Shown here piece by piece: positions 1-11,939 of a stretch of DNA of 64,000 bases (the first letter of the stretch is position 1; the number at the start of each line of letters is the position of its first letter). The position numbers were made by a program, and so were the translations under genes. This DNA comes from Gnetum montanum. Lineage: Eukaryota; Streptophyta; Gnetopsida; Gnetales; Gnetaceae. The stretch lies in contig MNCI01011864.1 of NCBI GenBank assembly GCA_015680685.1, positions 887,278-951,277 of the forward strand. Reading direction: 5' to 3'. Under the pieces are notes generated by a model. The model searched no databases, was not told where the DNA came from, and was given only the letters and a program-made list of their open reading frames with translations.

Positions 1-119
1 CTCAAATTATCTTTTGCCAACCTTAATTTTATGCTTAATATATATGACAAATCAAAGGAGGAATAATTGAACTAAGATATAAAAGAAGCAAGAATGCTCT
101 ATACAATATCCACATACCA

Positions 120-335
120 ATGACACAAGATAGGAAAACATTAGTATTAAACAATTTTGAGGAAGGACCCTTAGACACCTTCATAAAAGAACAACAAGAT
201 CTTCTTGACAAAATTTTGAATTTGGGATCAGGGAATATTGTAGAAATAATTCAACCACCAAATAATAATTCTTTAGATCTCATAGAATTACCTAGCAATC
301 TTAAGTACATTTTCCTTGATCAAATAAACCCATAA
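120..335 (+). pseudogene. Protease-RT spacer of the pol remnant
   Basis: This 71-codon open stretch ends with residues ELPSNLKYIFLD. In Athila-type polyproteins a similar short motif lies just before reverse transcriptase. It is the longest undamaged piece of the 5' part of this pol. There is no promoter or start-codon context, so the methionine is only the first in an open stretch and not a real translation start. Confidence 0.6.
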
Positions 336-539
336 TAATAAATTTTCAACTTTCTAATGGGAAAGAAGCAAAATTGGTAGAAGTTTAATGGATAAAGTCT
401 AAGGCATTTGCATGGACTTATGAGGACCTCCATTAAGGAATTTCATCCAACATATGACAATATCACATGTATCTAAAAGATAATGTTAAATTGGTTAGAT
501 TTTCCTTAGAAGAAGTAATCCAACATTAAAATAAATTTT

Positions 540-1240
540 TAAGGATGAAATCTCAAAGCTTTGAAAGGAAGGAATAATGTATCCAATAACTAATAGTGAG
601 GGGGTAAGCCCCGTTGCTATAGTTCCTAAAAATGGAGGAGAATGGTGAGTTTGTGTAGAATATAGAAAACTTAATCAAAACACAAAGAAAGATTGTTTTT
701 CCCTACCTTACATAGACCAAATTTTGAAGAAATTAGAAGGGCATGAGTACTATTACTTTTAGGATAGGTTTAGTGGTTACAATCAAGTAGCCATTGCATG
801 AGAAGATTAGCATACTACAATCTTTACATGTCCATATGAAACTTTTGCTTACTGATGGATGCCTTTTAGCCTTTGTAATGCACCAGCTACCTTCCAATAG
901 GCCATGATATTAGTATTTTTTGATATGTTAGAAGAATATGTAGAAGTATTCATGGATGATTTTTTAGTATATGAGGATACTTATGAATAAACATTACAAC
1001 ACTTGGAATGTGTTTTAGATAGATGCATTGAAAAAAATTTAAAATTAAGTTTGGAAAAGAGTCATTTAATGATCACAAGCGATGTAGTTTTAGAACATGT
1101 AATTTCTAAGGCATAAGAATGGATGAGGAGAAAGTAAAAGTAATCTCTACACTCCCAGCCCCAACAAACTTAAAAACTCTTCCATTGATTTTAGGACATG
1201 TTTGATATTATAGATTATTTATTAAAGACTTCTCAAAAAA
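540..1240 (+). pseudogene. pol: Reverse transcriptase domain, broken
   Basis: The RT signature can be followed through stops: SPVAIVPKNGGEW, then YRKLNQ, RFSGYNQVAIA, MPFSLCNAPATFQ (from 859) and the catalytic box FMDD (949-960). At least six in-frame stops interrupt it, so no active enzyme can be made. The box with F in place of the usual Y is common in Athila-like elements. The role in an intact element is copying the genomic RNA into DNA. Confidence 0.88.
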
Positions 1241-1320
1241 TTGCTAAGCTACTTTACATGCTTTTAGAAAAGGATGTGCCTTTTACATGGACTAATGATT
1301 GACAAGAAGCATTCTCCAAA

Positions 1321-1974
1321 CTAAAGAAAAGAGTAACTATTGCTCCTATACTTAACGCATCTAATTGGGATATTTCATTTGACTTGATGTGTAATGCTAG
1401 TGACACTACTGTAGGCGTAGTCTTGGGACAATACATAGATAATAAACCATGGGTAATTTATTATGTCTCTAAAAGTCTAGACCAGGCCCAAGTAAATTAC
1501 ATGACTACAGAAAAAGAACTCTTGGCCATTATGTATGATTTGGATAAATTTAGGCATTACTTAATAAGATATAAAACTAGAGTTTACATAGATCATTCAT
1601 CCATTAAATTTCTAGGAACTAAAAACATAGAAAATGTTAGGATAATGAGATGGTGCCTATTACTCCAAGAGTTTGATCTTGACATTTTAGATAAAAGGGG
1701 TAGGGAAAATGTTGTGGAAATCAACCTTTCTAGATCAAAAACCAAGGATGAAAATAGGATAAAAGGAGTATTTAATGATGAATTCCCAGACAAACTACTT
1801 TTTTCCATAAAGAAAGACCCTTCATTTGCTAATATAGCAAATTACCTTGCTACTATGAAAATGCAAACCCCATCGAGTAAAGAGGAGAAGAAATCTTTCT
1901 TAAGAAACATTTGCAAATACATTTGGAATAAATTGTATCTTTATAGAGTATGTAAAGATAATGTAGCAGTGTAA
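1321..1974 (+). pseudogene. pol: RNase H domain, longest open pol piece
   Basis: A 196-codon open stretch (1384-1974) covers most of the gypsy RNase H and the linker to integrase. The block CNASDTTVGVVLGQ, the motif EKELLAIMYDLDKFRHYL and the block RWCLLLQEFDLDI are all clear. The first catalytic aspartate of the usual DASD motif is Asn here (NASD), which fits a G-to-A change, so the fold may be readable but activity would be lost. The domain normally degrades the RNA strand of the RNA-DNA hybrid. Confidence 0.88.
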
Positions 1975-1984
1975 CTAAGGATGA

Positions 1985-3184
1985 GCAACAAGAAATCTTA
2001 CATGTGCCATGATGACCTTGGAGGTGGACATTTTGATAATCAATGAACTACTATAAAAATCTTGCAAAGTGGATTTTATTGGCCTACTATATTTAAAGAT
2101 GCTCATAAATATGTTTAGGAATGTTATAAATGTCAAAAAATAGGGGCAATGACAAAGAGACAAGAAATTCCACTAGATCCAATCTTAATAACGAAACCAT
2201 TTGACATGCGGGGTATAGACTTTTTAGGTCCATTTCCACCATCTAATGAATGTCAATATACTTTGGTCTACATAGACTATGTCACTAAGTGGGTAGAAGC
2301 TAAAGCCACTCCAACAAATGATGTTAAATTAGTTATAGCTTTTCTCAAGGAACATATTTTGGCATGATTTGGAACTCCATGAGTAATCATAAGCAATCAA
2401 GGAACCTAGTTTGTAAATTGAATAATGAAGAAATTCCTTAAGTCTTATAGAATTCAATATGAGATAGCTATTGCCTATCATCCCCAAACAAATGGCTAAG
2501 TAGAAAGTGCAAATAGAATCATTCTAAAGATCTTAACAAAGCATATGTGCTAAGAAGAAAGATTGGTCTAAAAAATTACAAGATGCACTTTAGGCTTATA
2601 GGATCACATATAAACCAAGATTAGGATATTCACCTTATACATTGGTTTATGGAAAATAATGTTTATTGCCTATAGAATCAAATACTAATCTTTATGATTA
2701 GCATAATAATTGAATATTGATGAAGAAACAAATCAAGACTTTAGAATGGCTCAAATACATGAACTTGATGAAATTCAGTTACATGCATTTGATAAGAAAA
2801 TGATCATAAAGCAAAAAGTAAAGAGTCTACATATAAGAATATATTTAAGAAGCCTTTTTCAATAGGTGATATAGTTATTTTATATAACATGAGACTACAT
2901 AAATTTCCAAGGAATCTAACAACTTAGTGGGAAAGCCCCTACCTAGTATTACAACCCCACAATAATGGAAGTGTTTTAATAGCATCTATTGATGGTTTAT
3001 CTACTACATTTTTGCTAGGTGGCCAAAGACTTAAGCAATGTCATCAACATCAAATCAAGGAATCAGGAGAGAATGAATTAGTAGAGTTAGGTAAACCAAC
3101 TTATCCTGAGGATGATGGAGGAAATGAAAAGACTTCATTAGAGGTAAAGGCCTTGGATAGTAACCTTAAAAAACACTTTATTTA
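1985..3184 (+). pseudogene. pol: Integrase: zinc finger, core and C-terminus, broken
   Basis: The HHCC finger is seen as HDDLGGGH near 2010 and CYKCQ near 2122-2136. The core starts with GIDFLGPFPPSN (about 2209), so the first catalytic Asp is kept. The second acidic position, normally in a D-x-G-T context, reads SNQGT (about 2392), so Asp has become Asn. YHPQTNG and the final Glu region (VESANR) follow near 2475-2515. The C-terminus ends with the GGQRLKQ motif near 3020 and an acidic tail. Many stops break the frame. No chromodomain is seen, which fits Athila and Tat lineages. Confidence 0.85.
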
Positions 3185-3190
3185 ATATTG

Positions 3191-3719
3191 TAATATAACA
3201 AATGAAGTATTATAGTTTACAACTTTTTCCTTGAAAAATGTAGAGGACAATAGGAAATGCTATTGTTAGTTGGCACTTTAAAGAATTCATTAGCATCATG
3301 TTTAGAATGCAAGGGAGAAGGACAACTCTCGCTAACTTTGGCTTCCACAAGAACCTCATGATTGAAGAAGGCCTTGTTATTTGCTTCTAATTTGGTTAAA
3401 AAAAGGGAAACAAAGGGCAATGAAAAAAAAGAGAGGGCTTCACAAGAACCTTCAATCATGAGTAGGTTCACACTCCTATAAGAACCTCACAATTGGAGTG
3501 ATGCTCATGACTCACAATTTTAAGCATCCATCAACAACCTCCTTCCATAAGCAAAGTGTATATGGGTGGAGTAGTGATTCCTCATAATCATTCTCTATGG
3601 GATATGACACTGAACAAGGCAGATTGACTTACCTAAAGAGGTATTTTAATATTTCTTTTCATTTTTGACCATTTACCTTACTTAGCTTATTTTGTTCCTT
3701 GATTTATGTTACTTCACAC
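3191..3719. other. No gene seen between pol remnant and LINE
   Basis: This stretch is the 3' untranslated part of the pol element plus sequence I cannot assign. Short open frames here have no family resemblance. No LTR end, polypurine tract or target duplication could be placed. Confidence 0.5.
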
Positions 3720-4832
3720 TTTAAAGAGTATTGTTTATTTCTATTTTGATTCTATATTTGTGGTCCTATCCCTCCTACTTTCTATTTGGTTGCCATCTAT
3801 TATGTCTATTGATATCTTTGTACCATTGCCTCGATAGACTTTATCACTTCATTCATCAGAATTTGCTTGTGGAAGCTTCGGTTCCTAGTCTCTTCCATGG
3901 TCTTCAATGGACTAATGGATCGAACCTTCTACCCTATAAACCTCATGTGCCCTTTCAATTGTTGCATGATTCCTCTACGATTGTTAACCATTGCAATCGA
4001 TCATGGCACAAAGAAGAGTCTGAACAGTTTTGGCTCTCTCTCTTTTCACGAGTATGGAGCCTTCCGACTCTTCCAAAAATTAAGCAATTTCTTTGGTGCC
4101 TCTTGCATCAAGGCCTGCCTATCGGCAAACGTCGTGAATACCTTGGGATTTCAAACCCTACCTGCCCTCTCTGTGGAGATCCTGAAAATTTTGTCCATGT
4201 TTTTTGGCATTGCCCCTTCGCTCAGTCTTCATGGGAATGGGTTTCTAAGGTTTTTCCTTTGTGCACATTTTCCCATGAGGATATCTTATTCGGCTTTTTG
4301 GCCACCCCCTCGTCAGACCTTCTGTTTCTTTGGAAAGTCATTAGGCCCCTCGTTCTTTACTTTATTTGGAAGCGCAGATGCACTGCTCTTTTCCAGAACA
4401 CTAACTCGTCCAACTCTAACCATCTAAATATCTCGGAAAAATCTCAAATTCTTCGCCTTGTGCATTTCCAAATTTTATCTCATACTTCTACGTTAAAGTT
4501 GGATACTAATCAGTTGTTTTTTTGTTTGCAGCCTTGGAGCAGATACACCAACTCGTGCACTCTTTCCAATCGCGATCTGCTACATCGGAATGTGTTCTCA
4601 TCATAATTTTGAGCATTTGGAGCTCTTTGTTGTTCTCCTGGTCTTATGAACTCCCTAGGGATTCCCAGCATTTGGTAGCTCTTTGGCATGTACTCCCTTC
4701 TCGGGCATGTACTCCCACACCCTGAGAAAGATTATGTTTCAAGATGTTTTCTTTTAACACTCCCTATTTGCCATCAATATGTTCAGATGTTAATCATGTA
4801 CTTATTCTCATTTAATTAATAAAAATCTCTTA
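3720..4832 (+). pseudogene. 3' end of an L1-type LINE (ORF2 C-terminus)
   Basis: An open frame of 291 codons (3731-4606) holds the C-terminal zinc-binding region of plant L1 elements (zf-RVT). It has a WSLPTLPKIKQFLW block, then RREYLGI, then Cys-x2-Cys in CPLCGDPENF (about 4160) followed by His and Cys in VFWHCPFAQSSW, and a downstream W-rich helix. The reverse transcriptase and endonuclease parts are missing, so the copy is 5' truncated, as most LINEs are. The 3' end lies near an AATAAAA stretch at about 4820-4832. No clear target duplication was found. Codon and GC content differ from the AT-rich surroundings, which suggests a younger insertion than the pol at 1-3190. Confidence 0.82.
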
Positions 4833-4849
4833 TTGGGGTCCGACACCCC

Positions 4850-5340
4850 CCCATATCAATACAATCGATATGGATCAGTAAAGAATTTGTCCGAACAACC
4901 CACGTCTGAACAGCATGATAGCGATGAGCTTCGATATGTGAGCTTTTATATCGATCGCATCAATGAAGATTGATACGACTAAAATTTTTCCAAATGTTTC
5001 ATGTTTTATCAGCGTGATCACGATGAAAATCAATATCTCAGAAGTCTGTGCACTGTGTTTATCGATTAATATTGATGTAGCGATAAAGTTCGATCCAATT
5101 CATATTAATGCAGAGCGATGTAGCGATAAAGTTCGATCTAGAGCAATGTAGCAATCAAAATTGATATCTTAAAAATATGGAAAATAATAAATGCAATAGT
5201 AAAGTGGTGGCCCGTTATAAAAGTCACTTCCTTGCAGAGGAATAACCATTATCCCTAAAACCCCCATGATGAGATTAGGGCATTCGATTTTCTTCTTTCA
5301 TCCGTCATTCCAAGTGGCCCTTCCTCAGCTTTAGCGACCA
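4850..5340 (+). repeat. LTR-like segment with GATC/CGATA repeats and TATA box
   Basis: The sequence repeats short blocks such as GTAGCGATAAAGTTCGATC (near 5075 and 5119) and carries a TATA box (TATAAAA, 5216-5222) about 100 bp downstream of them. A U3 of an LTR would look like this. A weak partner with a shared block around CACGATRAAAATCAATA lies near 7160. I could not fix termini or a target duplication, so this is a guess at an old LTR pair around the 5590-6620 coding fragment. Confidence 0.3.
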
Positions 5341-5589
5341 CAACTGAGAGTGGGGTCTCTACGTGCAACCCCTTACCATTCCTCTCAACAAGTTGAGCAT
5401 AACTTACCATTCGCAATCAATTTTAAGGGTAAGAATAGAACAATAATTTTGTTTTTTTCCTTTGTACAGCCTCCGCACCCTAGTATAAATGGTCAAGTCT
5501 TCCACTATGGAATAACATGCCAAGGTAAGCATGGAAATTACTAAGGAAATTGTAGATAACTTCCGAATGCTCAATTTTCTTGTTGTGTT

Positions 5590-6620
5590 ATAGGCCCCTA
5601 GCAATGAATACCTAAAAATCAATCCTTGGCATCATGAGGCTAACTATTTCGAGTGGTTTGATCACATGAATGTTGTGGTATGATAGCAACTAGAAACAAT
5701 GGGGTGTGGGGCCTTCATATGATCCCCCATTGATTGGTTTTATTGGGAAGAGGTCTTGGAATTCTACCAAAACCTCAAACCACACTTGACAAAGGTGGAT
5801 CCTTTGGAGTGCTATTTGGTTTTCTTAGTGAGGAAAACACAAGTGAAGGTGATGGTAGTAAGACTTTAGGAGTGGTTCAGATTACTGGCGAAAAGAGGTA
5901 ACATTTTAGCCCAAGGCCAACATGGAAGAAAAGTACAACATCTTTCACTAGTTTATTGGTGAATTTGACTCTAGGAGGCTACAAGCTCAAGGTTTACATT
6001 TCATAAACCTTTAGCCAAAGCACCATGTGATGGCAAGGATGATTGTCATGAATGTCCTGCCATCCACACACACAACCTATGTTTTGAGTCTTGCGCTTTG
6101 GGTAATGAAGGCTTTAAAGTTTGGAGAGGAAGCAAATTTTTCCTACCTCTTGACTAGGTATATGGTTTACCATTTTAATGATGATTTATTGAAGCTTTGC
6201 ATTCCCTTCCTTATTTTAGCCATTCTTCAAAACTTTGAGGTGCTAAAACCTCAAATGAGCACAAAGGTGCACCATATAGTCCCCAAAAAGGACACCTTCA
6301 CCCGTTCTCTCAAGATCTACACAAAAGTTGGTTCATTTGTTAGGATGATCCAAGTTGTTCATTAGCATCTAAGGCTAGTGAAGTTTGGGAATTCAAGAAG
6401 GATATCTACAACTAGGTTTAGGAGGTCAGATCCACCTAGAGGGAGATCTTGTTTGTGCTAGAAAGGATTAGCTCAATCCTCATCACCATGAATAAGAGGA
6501 TGGTAGACATTGAAAAACATGTTCACCCTCAAATTAGGGATGATAATGAAGGAGAAAAGCCTTCTAATTTTGAAGAAGTCATGGAGGTGGAGGGAGGATC
6601 AGAGGATTAATCTTCACCTT
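5590..6620 (+). pseudogene. Plant transposon-protein-like (Transposase_32-like) fragment
   Basis: Conceptual translation through a few stops gives FYQNL, then VDPLECYLVFLVR, then VLPSTHTTYVLSLALWVMK (about 6051-6107) and LCIPFLILAIL (about 6196). This pattern (FYxNL, a VRG-like strand, xxPxTHxSxV, an ALLxYxI helix and a final FPxLI block) is that of the family called putative plant transposon protein (Transposase_32), often carried as an extra ORF in plant LTR elements. The match is by memory of the family pattern, not by search. The longest undamaged part is 6027-6365 (112 codons). Function is unknown even in intact members. Confidence 0.45.
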
Positions 6621-7999
6621 GATTTTCATTTTGTTTTTGTTTTATATGGCTCTAAAGTCATTGTGGGTTACATGGACAATTGAATTTTTGTTTCTAAGAA
6701 AACTAGAATTATGATGGATGGTTTAATAGTTGATGTTTGTTTTTAATTTTGAACATACATATATATCATTAAATTATAATATGATATAGTTTTAGTTTAT
6801 TTTATCGAAAGGATATAAATGTGAATGTGATGCCTAATATTATATATTGAACTTAGCTTTACTATTTCTCCTAGCCAATTAGTTATCTATGTGATGAAAG
6901 AAAATTTATGCATTTTATTATCTTTGTTGGTCAAGAACTAGACAAAGGCTAGTAGGTAGCTGTGATAAATCCCCAATTGTTTCAACTTTAGCTAATTAAA
7001 AGTTTAAATTTTTATTTTTTATTGTTTTACCACATCAAATTGCATTGATTTTTTTGATGCCTATCAATAAGAACTAATTACTCTATTGAGTCTCTGTTAT
7101 CACAAGTAATTGTGGGATCACTAGAAATTGACCCAAATTATATTGATTTTAGTAGTTGTCACGATAAAAATCAATAACATTTGATTACAGGAGCAGGTAC
7201 CTAGCCAAGGAATGAAGATATCAATTTGCAGCACTAGTGATTTAAATTGATCATTGAGGGATATAGAAATCATGATACAATTTGATATCTTGTAATTGAT
7301 TGACATCAAAGTATTTGATATAAAATGATTTCCTAAATATTTAAATTTTCCTAATTATGGCAAAGTCTTCTTCAATATAAATGAAGAGGTTCGACATTTA
7401 ATAAGGTATTTTTTCCAAACCCCAGAGAAACCCACATCAGATTGAATTTCTTCTTGAATTCTTCTATTAAAACTTATGGAGGAAGATTGTTTAAACCTTG
7501 TGAAAATTAACAATTGTTAGATCCCCTAAGAGGCTATAAAGTTACTACATTATAAAGATAGCAAGGTAGGATCATACATTTGGGTGACATTTCCTTTGTA
7601 ATATTCTAGCATTTATGTTAATCTTATGTAATTTCAATTTGGTTAAATCATTTTGATTCCACCTTTGAACTTGAAATTAGAAGTTAGGGTGAAAACTTTG
7701 ATTTTACTTATGAGTGACAATTGTAAGTATGGAATTTCAATTGGATTTGGATCTAATCATTTATTCTCTTGATGATCTCTTGAACTCTAAACCATTCCTC
7801 CATGGATAAGACTCATAGGTCAGTCATAGATGAGGTGATGTCTCTACAACGAAGGTAACTTTGCACCAATCTTTGGTTGGCTCATTAGTGTGACATCAAA
7901 GGGATTTGTGGATTCTATATCATTGCTACGATAAGTCTTATCCTATTTTTAAGTTGTATTATTTACTTGAGTTCTAATGAAAAATAGAAGTATGTCTAA
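6621..7999. other. Noncoding LTR-like debris
   Basis: No coding frame is supported. A TATA-like box (TATAAATG, 7376-7383) lies about 240 bp after a block weakly similar to the 4850-5340 segment, so part of it may be the matching 3' LTR. The rest is AT-rich with no recognised feature. Confidence 0.35.
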
Positions 8000-8745
8000 A
8001 ATAAGTGCTACCTTATCATGTCACTAGAAAGACATGTTACCCATGCTTGAAAGTGATCCTTTGGTAAGGTTGACATAATACTAACCTAATAAATGCACAA
8101 AATAAAAATTTCTGAGAGTTCCAATAAAAATACATGTTGCCCATGCCTTAGGGTATGCAACTTCTTAGAAATTTCAAGTTTTATTGAAATCACATTGATT
8201 ATAAGGCTATAAAGACATGTTACCCATGCTTGAAGGTACTCCTCTATCCAATGGCTGAGACTCATTTAAAAAATAAAGTGTGCTATTAATAAACTACTTT
8301 CTTAAATTTCTTTGTCAAGTGGTAATACTTCTTGTAGTTGTGGTAGCCTTATAGTTATTGATTTTGAGAAAATATAATGCAATGTCACTGGTAAGTGGTA
8401 TGGATTTGGTTTGGATCTTGGATGGAAAGGCTAATGATTACTTTAACCATTTGTCACACACATAATTCATTATGCCTATGTTAAGATACCTCATGTCCCA
8501 TTTTCTGCAATCTCTACTACTCTTATTTTACCTCACTAATATATACAATCATACTTTAATAGTTTTGTAAAATATAGTGTTATTTTATCATTAAGGAAAT
8601 ACTAACATGTGCATTTTGGAAGATAGGTATGTTTTACATTCAACTTTTTGAGTGCCTACGAACACTTGTAGGTGTGGTTATACAAGGACACTAAGGGTTG
8701 GAGCTTGCTTTAGGGAGGACCCATTGTATAACTCTTGTTTTTCAT
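8000..8745 (+). repeat. Repeat 'region A', homologous to the 3' part of E2
   Basis: This block aligns by eye with E2 sequence now split by element G (24186-24380 joined to 43478-43776). Shared parts include GACATGTTACCCATGCTTGA (8213-8232; E2 copy at 24190), the block around GGTATGGATTTGG (E2: GGTATGGACTTGG), CCATTTGTCAC, and the stretch GTGGTTATACAAGG up to GGGAGGACCCA. The first motif is repeated three times here (near 8032, 8137 and 8214) but once in E2. It shows what E2 looked like before G inserted. Region A may be the 3' untranslated part of another family A relative. No coding frame is seen. Confidence 0.65.
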
Positions 8746-9758
8746 ACTTGATGACTAATTCCACATCATTTTGTGTCTCCAAAACACTTAAACAAACATT
8801 CTTACTTCCCTACATACTTATATTTGATCATACTTTTAGCAGTTCCTACCAACCATCTCCTATATACCTAATAGATTTACTTTGCCCAAGATTCCTTCAT
8901 TCATACACTTTTAATGATATATCCTTTTATTCTAAGCATCATTCATAACTTGAGAACCCTTTGAACCATCTCTACATCTTCCAAACTACTCATTTCACTT
9001 AAATTTTCAACTAGAAATCACTCAAAACCTTGAAATTTTCAACTGTGATAGCATAACTATGATTAACATTCCTTGCAATGTCATAGCTATGATGTCGTAT
9101 GTATGATGTCACCATCATAAAAAAACTATATATAGGTGTGAGGAGTTAGAAACTTTTCATTCTTCTCATTTGATGCGAAGAGAGTTCATGCCATTTTTCT
9201 AATCCTTTAGCACCCAAAATTCCAAGCTTCATAACTTTCTCACCATACCTCCAATTTGCGCTATTCTTGAGCCCTTTTGATCATGGAATGACCAACGTAT
9301 TCATGGAAGGGAGTCTTGTGCATAGCAACACAATTTGAATCAAAATATTCTAACGCTTGGAAGAACACACTAAGGGCAAGAATTATAACAACTAATCTCA
9401 TTTTAATCAAAATACTCAAATAAAATCTAATATACCTAATTATTCTACCCAATTAACCATTCCAATACACATTAAACAAGAATATAATAATTTTAAGAGG
9501 TCCTAAGAACCTAACTTATTCATAATACATTAGAAAATACAATAGTTAAGTGTTTCCTTTTGGAATTTTTCTAACTCTACAATCCTAATAAGAGCTAAAA
9601 AGTAATAATAAGCATACATTTTGATCAAATCCAAGAATCCAAGAGAGGATTATGAATCATTAGGAACTTATTTGAAATCATTGGGTAATCTTTAATGAAT
9701 CTTTTATGATTGCAGATAGATCCAAAGAGATCCATAGTCGAAGGACCCTCATAACAAA
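8746..9758 (+). other. Noncoding; possible promoter with CATAGCTATG palindromes
   Basis: No gene is seen. Near 9047-9095 lie CATAACTATG and CATAGCTATG palindromes, followed at about 9125-9135 by a TATA-like CTATATATAGG. A similar order (palindromes, then TATA) is seen in the LTRs of family A. It might be a diverged LTR, but its body does not align with the 3' LTR at 18622-19504. A TTGCAG resembling a splice acceptor (about 9711) precedes the ORF1 start. Confidence 0.3.
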
Positions 9759-11939
9759 TGGGCAAGAAACTTAGAGGAAGAGGACAAGCTAGAGAACAAA
9801 GTCCACAAGCTAAGTAAGAGGCTCAGTCCTTTAGTATTCATCAACCAACACCTGTGATGGAATAGTCTACACAAGTTGAAGCTAAAGCACTACCAAATTA
9901 AGATTAAGGACAACACCTCATGCTATCAAAAAAGTGTCTCTAGGCTATTCAAGAAAAGTCCATCATGACCATAATCATTTTGGAACTTAAATTTGTACCA
10001 TTCATTAAATTTGCACCTGCTAATGTCCAAGAGAAACTCCAATCCTCTCCTCTTTGGCCAACACTATCATGTAATGATGAATAGTACCTAGGAAAAGTCT
10101 ATCAATTCTGGAAGAATAAGTAGGATGATGCCACTATCAAGATTGAGAGTATCACAATGTCCTACTTAGTTGAAGCAATCACCAAGGTACTAAATCGTCC
10201 TAATGATAAAGCCAACATTGCATAAATATCTTGAAGGTTTGACAGTGATGCAAAGAAGTTGTGGTTATAAAGGGCCTATGGAACAACATATAAGAAATAT
10301 AACAGTTGTCCACAAAAAAAAAGAAAAAAGAAAAAAGAAAAAAGAGTTACTTCAAGGTTGAGACTTATCATATTTTTTTAGGCAAGAGATTAACTAGAAT
10401 TTCCACTTATGTTACAAGAGGAATCACCATCCTCATGGAGGAATTCCAAGCAAACATGACTTATTTGCTATTTTTGGAAATCCAAAGAAGGTTTGAAGAA
10501 AAGAAGGTAGGGAAACTCATTTTTCCATTCCCTTACCTCATTTGGATATTGTGCAAGCAAGAAGGAATTCTAAGCTATACTAACAATGTTCTTCATAAAG
10601 CCTAAAATACATCCTATGCTAAAATTTCAAAGTGAGTACCTTCCAAGAAATATCAACTGGAGAAGCTAGTAGGCATTGAGGGAGGTGGAGGATTCACACT
10701 AGCAAGAAATGTTCCAGCTAAAGGACAAGAGTAAGCAGGACCCAATGGGTCAACACCAGCTAGTGATAGACTATGATCAGGTGCTCCACTAGCACAATAG
10801 ATTATAAATCCTTTATGAGCCATCTATAGCAGATAGTTGAAACCATCAGTTGGAAGAATAAAGAAGTCTCAAGTATTTATAAGATGCATGAAAATCCAAG
10901 AAGGCCTGAAATATCAATAGGACTTGCTAGTGATCAAATTTCATCATAGGCAAAATAAGATGAAGATTGGGCACAACAAATATCAAGGAATGTTGCATCC
11001 TTCTAAGTTAGGCTAAAAACAAAAGAAGGAGCCACAATTGTGGTTATACAACATTAGGATATAGTTGGGGCAGTTGAAGTTATTACAGATCGTATTAAAG
11101 AATCCTTTAATATTTTTGTTATGCCATCCATTGATATAACTAGGGCTAGAGATGTTGAAGCGACACCCGAAACCTCCATGGGATTCACAAGAGCATGAAA
11201 ATATCTTAGATAGATTACTATAAACTAGATAAGTAATGCAAAATCTTTTTGATATCGCCAGAAATATCATTGCAGTATAGTTAGAACTTATTTCAACTAA
11301 GGACAATTTAGTAATGATAGAGACTAGAGCTAAACATGTAAAGATTCAAGTGTAGAGGCTATAAGTAGAGATAGTTGCACTAAGAGCAAAAAGATAAGAC
11401 CCTTCATGATAGATTGTGCCACACTAGCTAGACTAGTTCAGAACAAAACAAGTAGCCCAACTTGTGGCCAAAATTATCCATATGAAGATGGAATGAGAGA
11501 AGGCAACATGGAATGCCTTAGTGGTTGAAGCCCAAACATATGCTCATGTCAAATCCTTGATTGCCTTAGAGGGAAAAAATAAAAGAATTGCTATTGAAAA
11601 TAAGAGGTTGATAGATATTAAAGAGCAAAAGAATATGCTAGAAGAAATCATCCATAAACTAAGAGAGTAGTTTGCTAGAGTCAACCTTGACATGCAGAAA
11701 CTGGCTTGAGAAAATAGAGCCTTATCAATGAACAAGGTCCACACAATCTGATAAAAGTCAGCCATTGAAATTAGTGCATGAAAAAATGAGGCCAAGAAGC
11801 ATGAAAGACTAAAAGAGCACTTTAGAGACTAAGTGGGCATGTACAAGTAGATGAATGAGAAAGAAATGCATATGGCTAAAGCTAAAATTATCTCCATCAC
11901 AACACAAACACTTGATTGGTAGCTAATCTTGGATGGTCT
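9759..11939 (+). pseudogene. ORF1 of E3a, N-terminal part (unrecognised, decayed)
   Basis: The frame starts with MGKKLRGRGQAREQ and can be followed through roughly 20 stops to the insertion point of E1. Blocks KFVPFIKFAP, LQSSPLWP, YLGKVYQFWK and LEIQRRFEEKKVGKL align in order with the minus-strand ORF1 of E3b (49764-52463). A poly(A/G) run at about 10311-10345 disturbs one segment; an undamaged piece is 10306-10605. The second half is rich in Lys, Glu and Leu and looks coiled-coil. No transmembrane segment or known catalytic motif is evident. Joined with 17814-18385 after removal of E1 and one target copy, it would span about 916 codons, close to about 900 in E3b. I do not recognise the family. 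In E3b it sits in the env-like position, so it is an accessory ORF of an LTR retrotransposon. Confidence 0.6.
11935..11939. repeat. Target-site duplication of E1, left
   Basis: GGTCT here and AGTCT at 17814-17818 flank E1; four of five bases match and the difference is a transition. Confidence 0.7.

Larger units (their letters stand above)
1..3190 (+). mobile_element. Decayed Athila-like Ty3/gypsy pol
   Basis: The plus strand carries, in order, a protease-RT spacer (120-335), reverse transcriptase, RNase H, integrase zinc finger, integrase core and integrase C-terminus. This is the gypsy order, and the RT motif MPFSLCNAPATFQ is of the Athila type. The frame is broken by many TAG and TGA codons; several sit where C-to-T change in CGA or CAG would explain them. 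LTRs are not in view, and the 5' end lies before the window. The RNase H and integrase C-terminus differ clearly from those of E3b, so this is another subfamily, and it need not belong to the ORF1 element further right. It is dead: RNase H and integrase catalytic positions are lost as well. Confidence 0.9.

Noticed and set aside
1-3190. Pol at the left edge as part of E3a (ORF1 carrier)
   Set aside because: Its RNase H and integrase C-terminus differ from E3b, and 6.5 kb of unrelated repeats lie between; cannot be linked.
3867-4427. 186-codon open frame overlapping the LINE in another frame
   Set aside because: It is the shadow of the 3731-4606 frame, which has the zinc motif.
8957-8966. CCCTT followed by TG at 8962, matching CCCTT after the E3a 3' LTR (19505-19509), as a possible left border of E3a
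   Set aside because: The sequence after 8962 does not align with the LTR at 18622-19504 beyond short palindrome blocks, so the 5-bp match may be chance.
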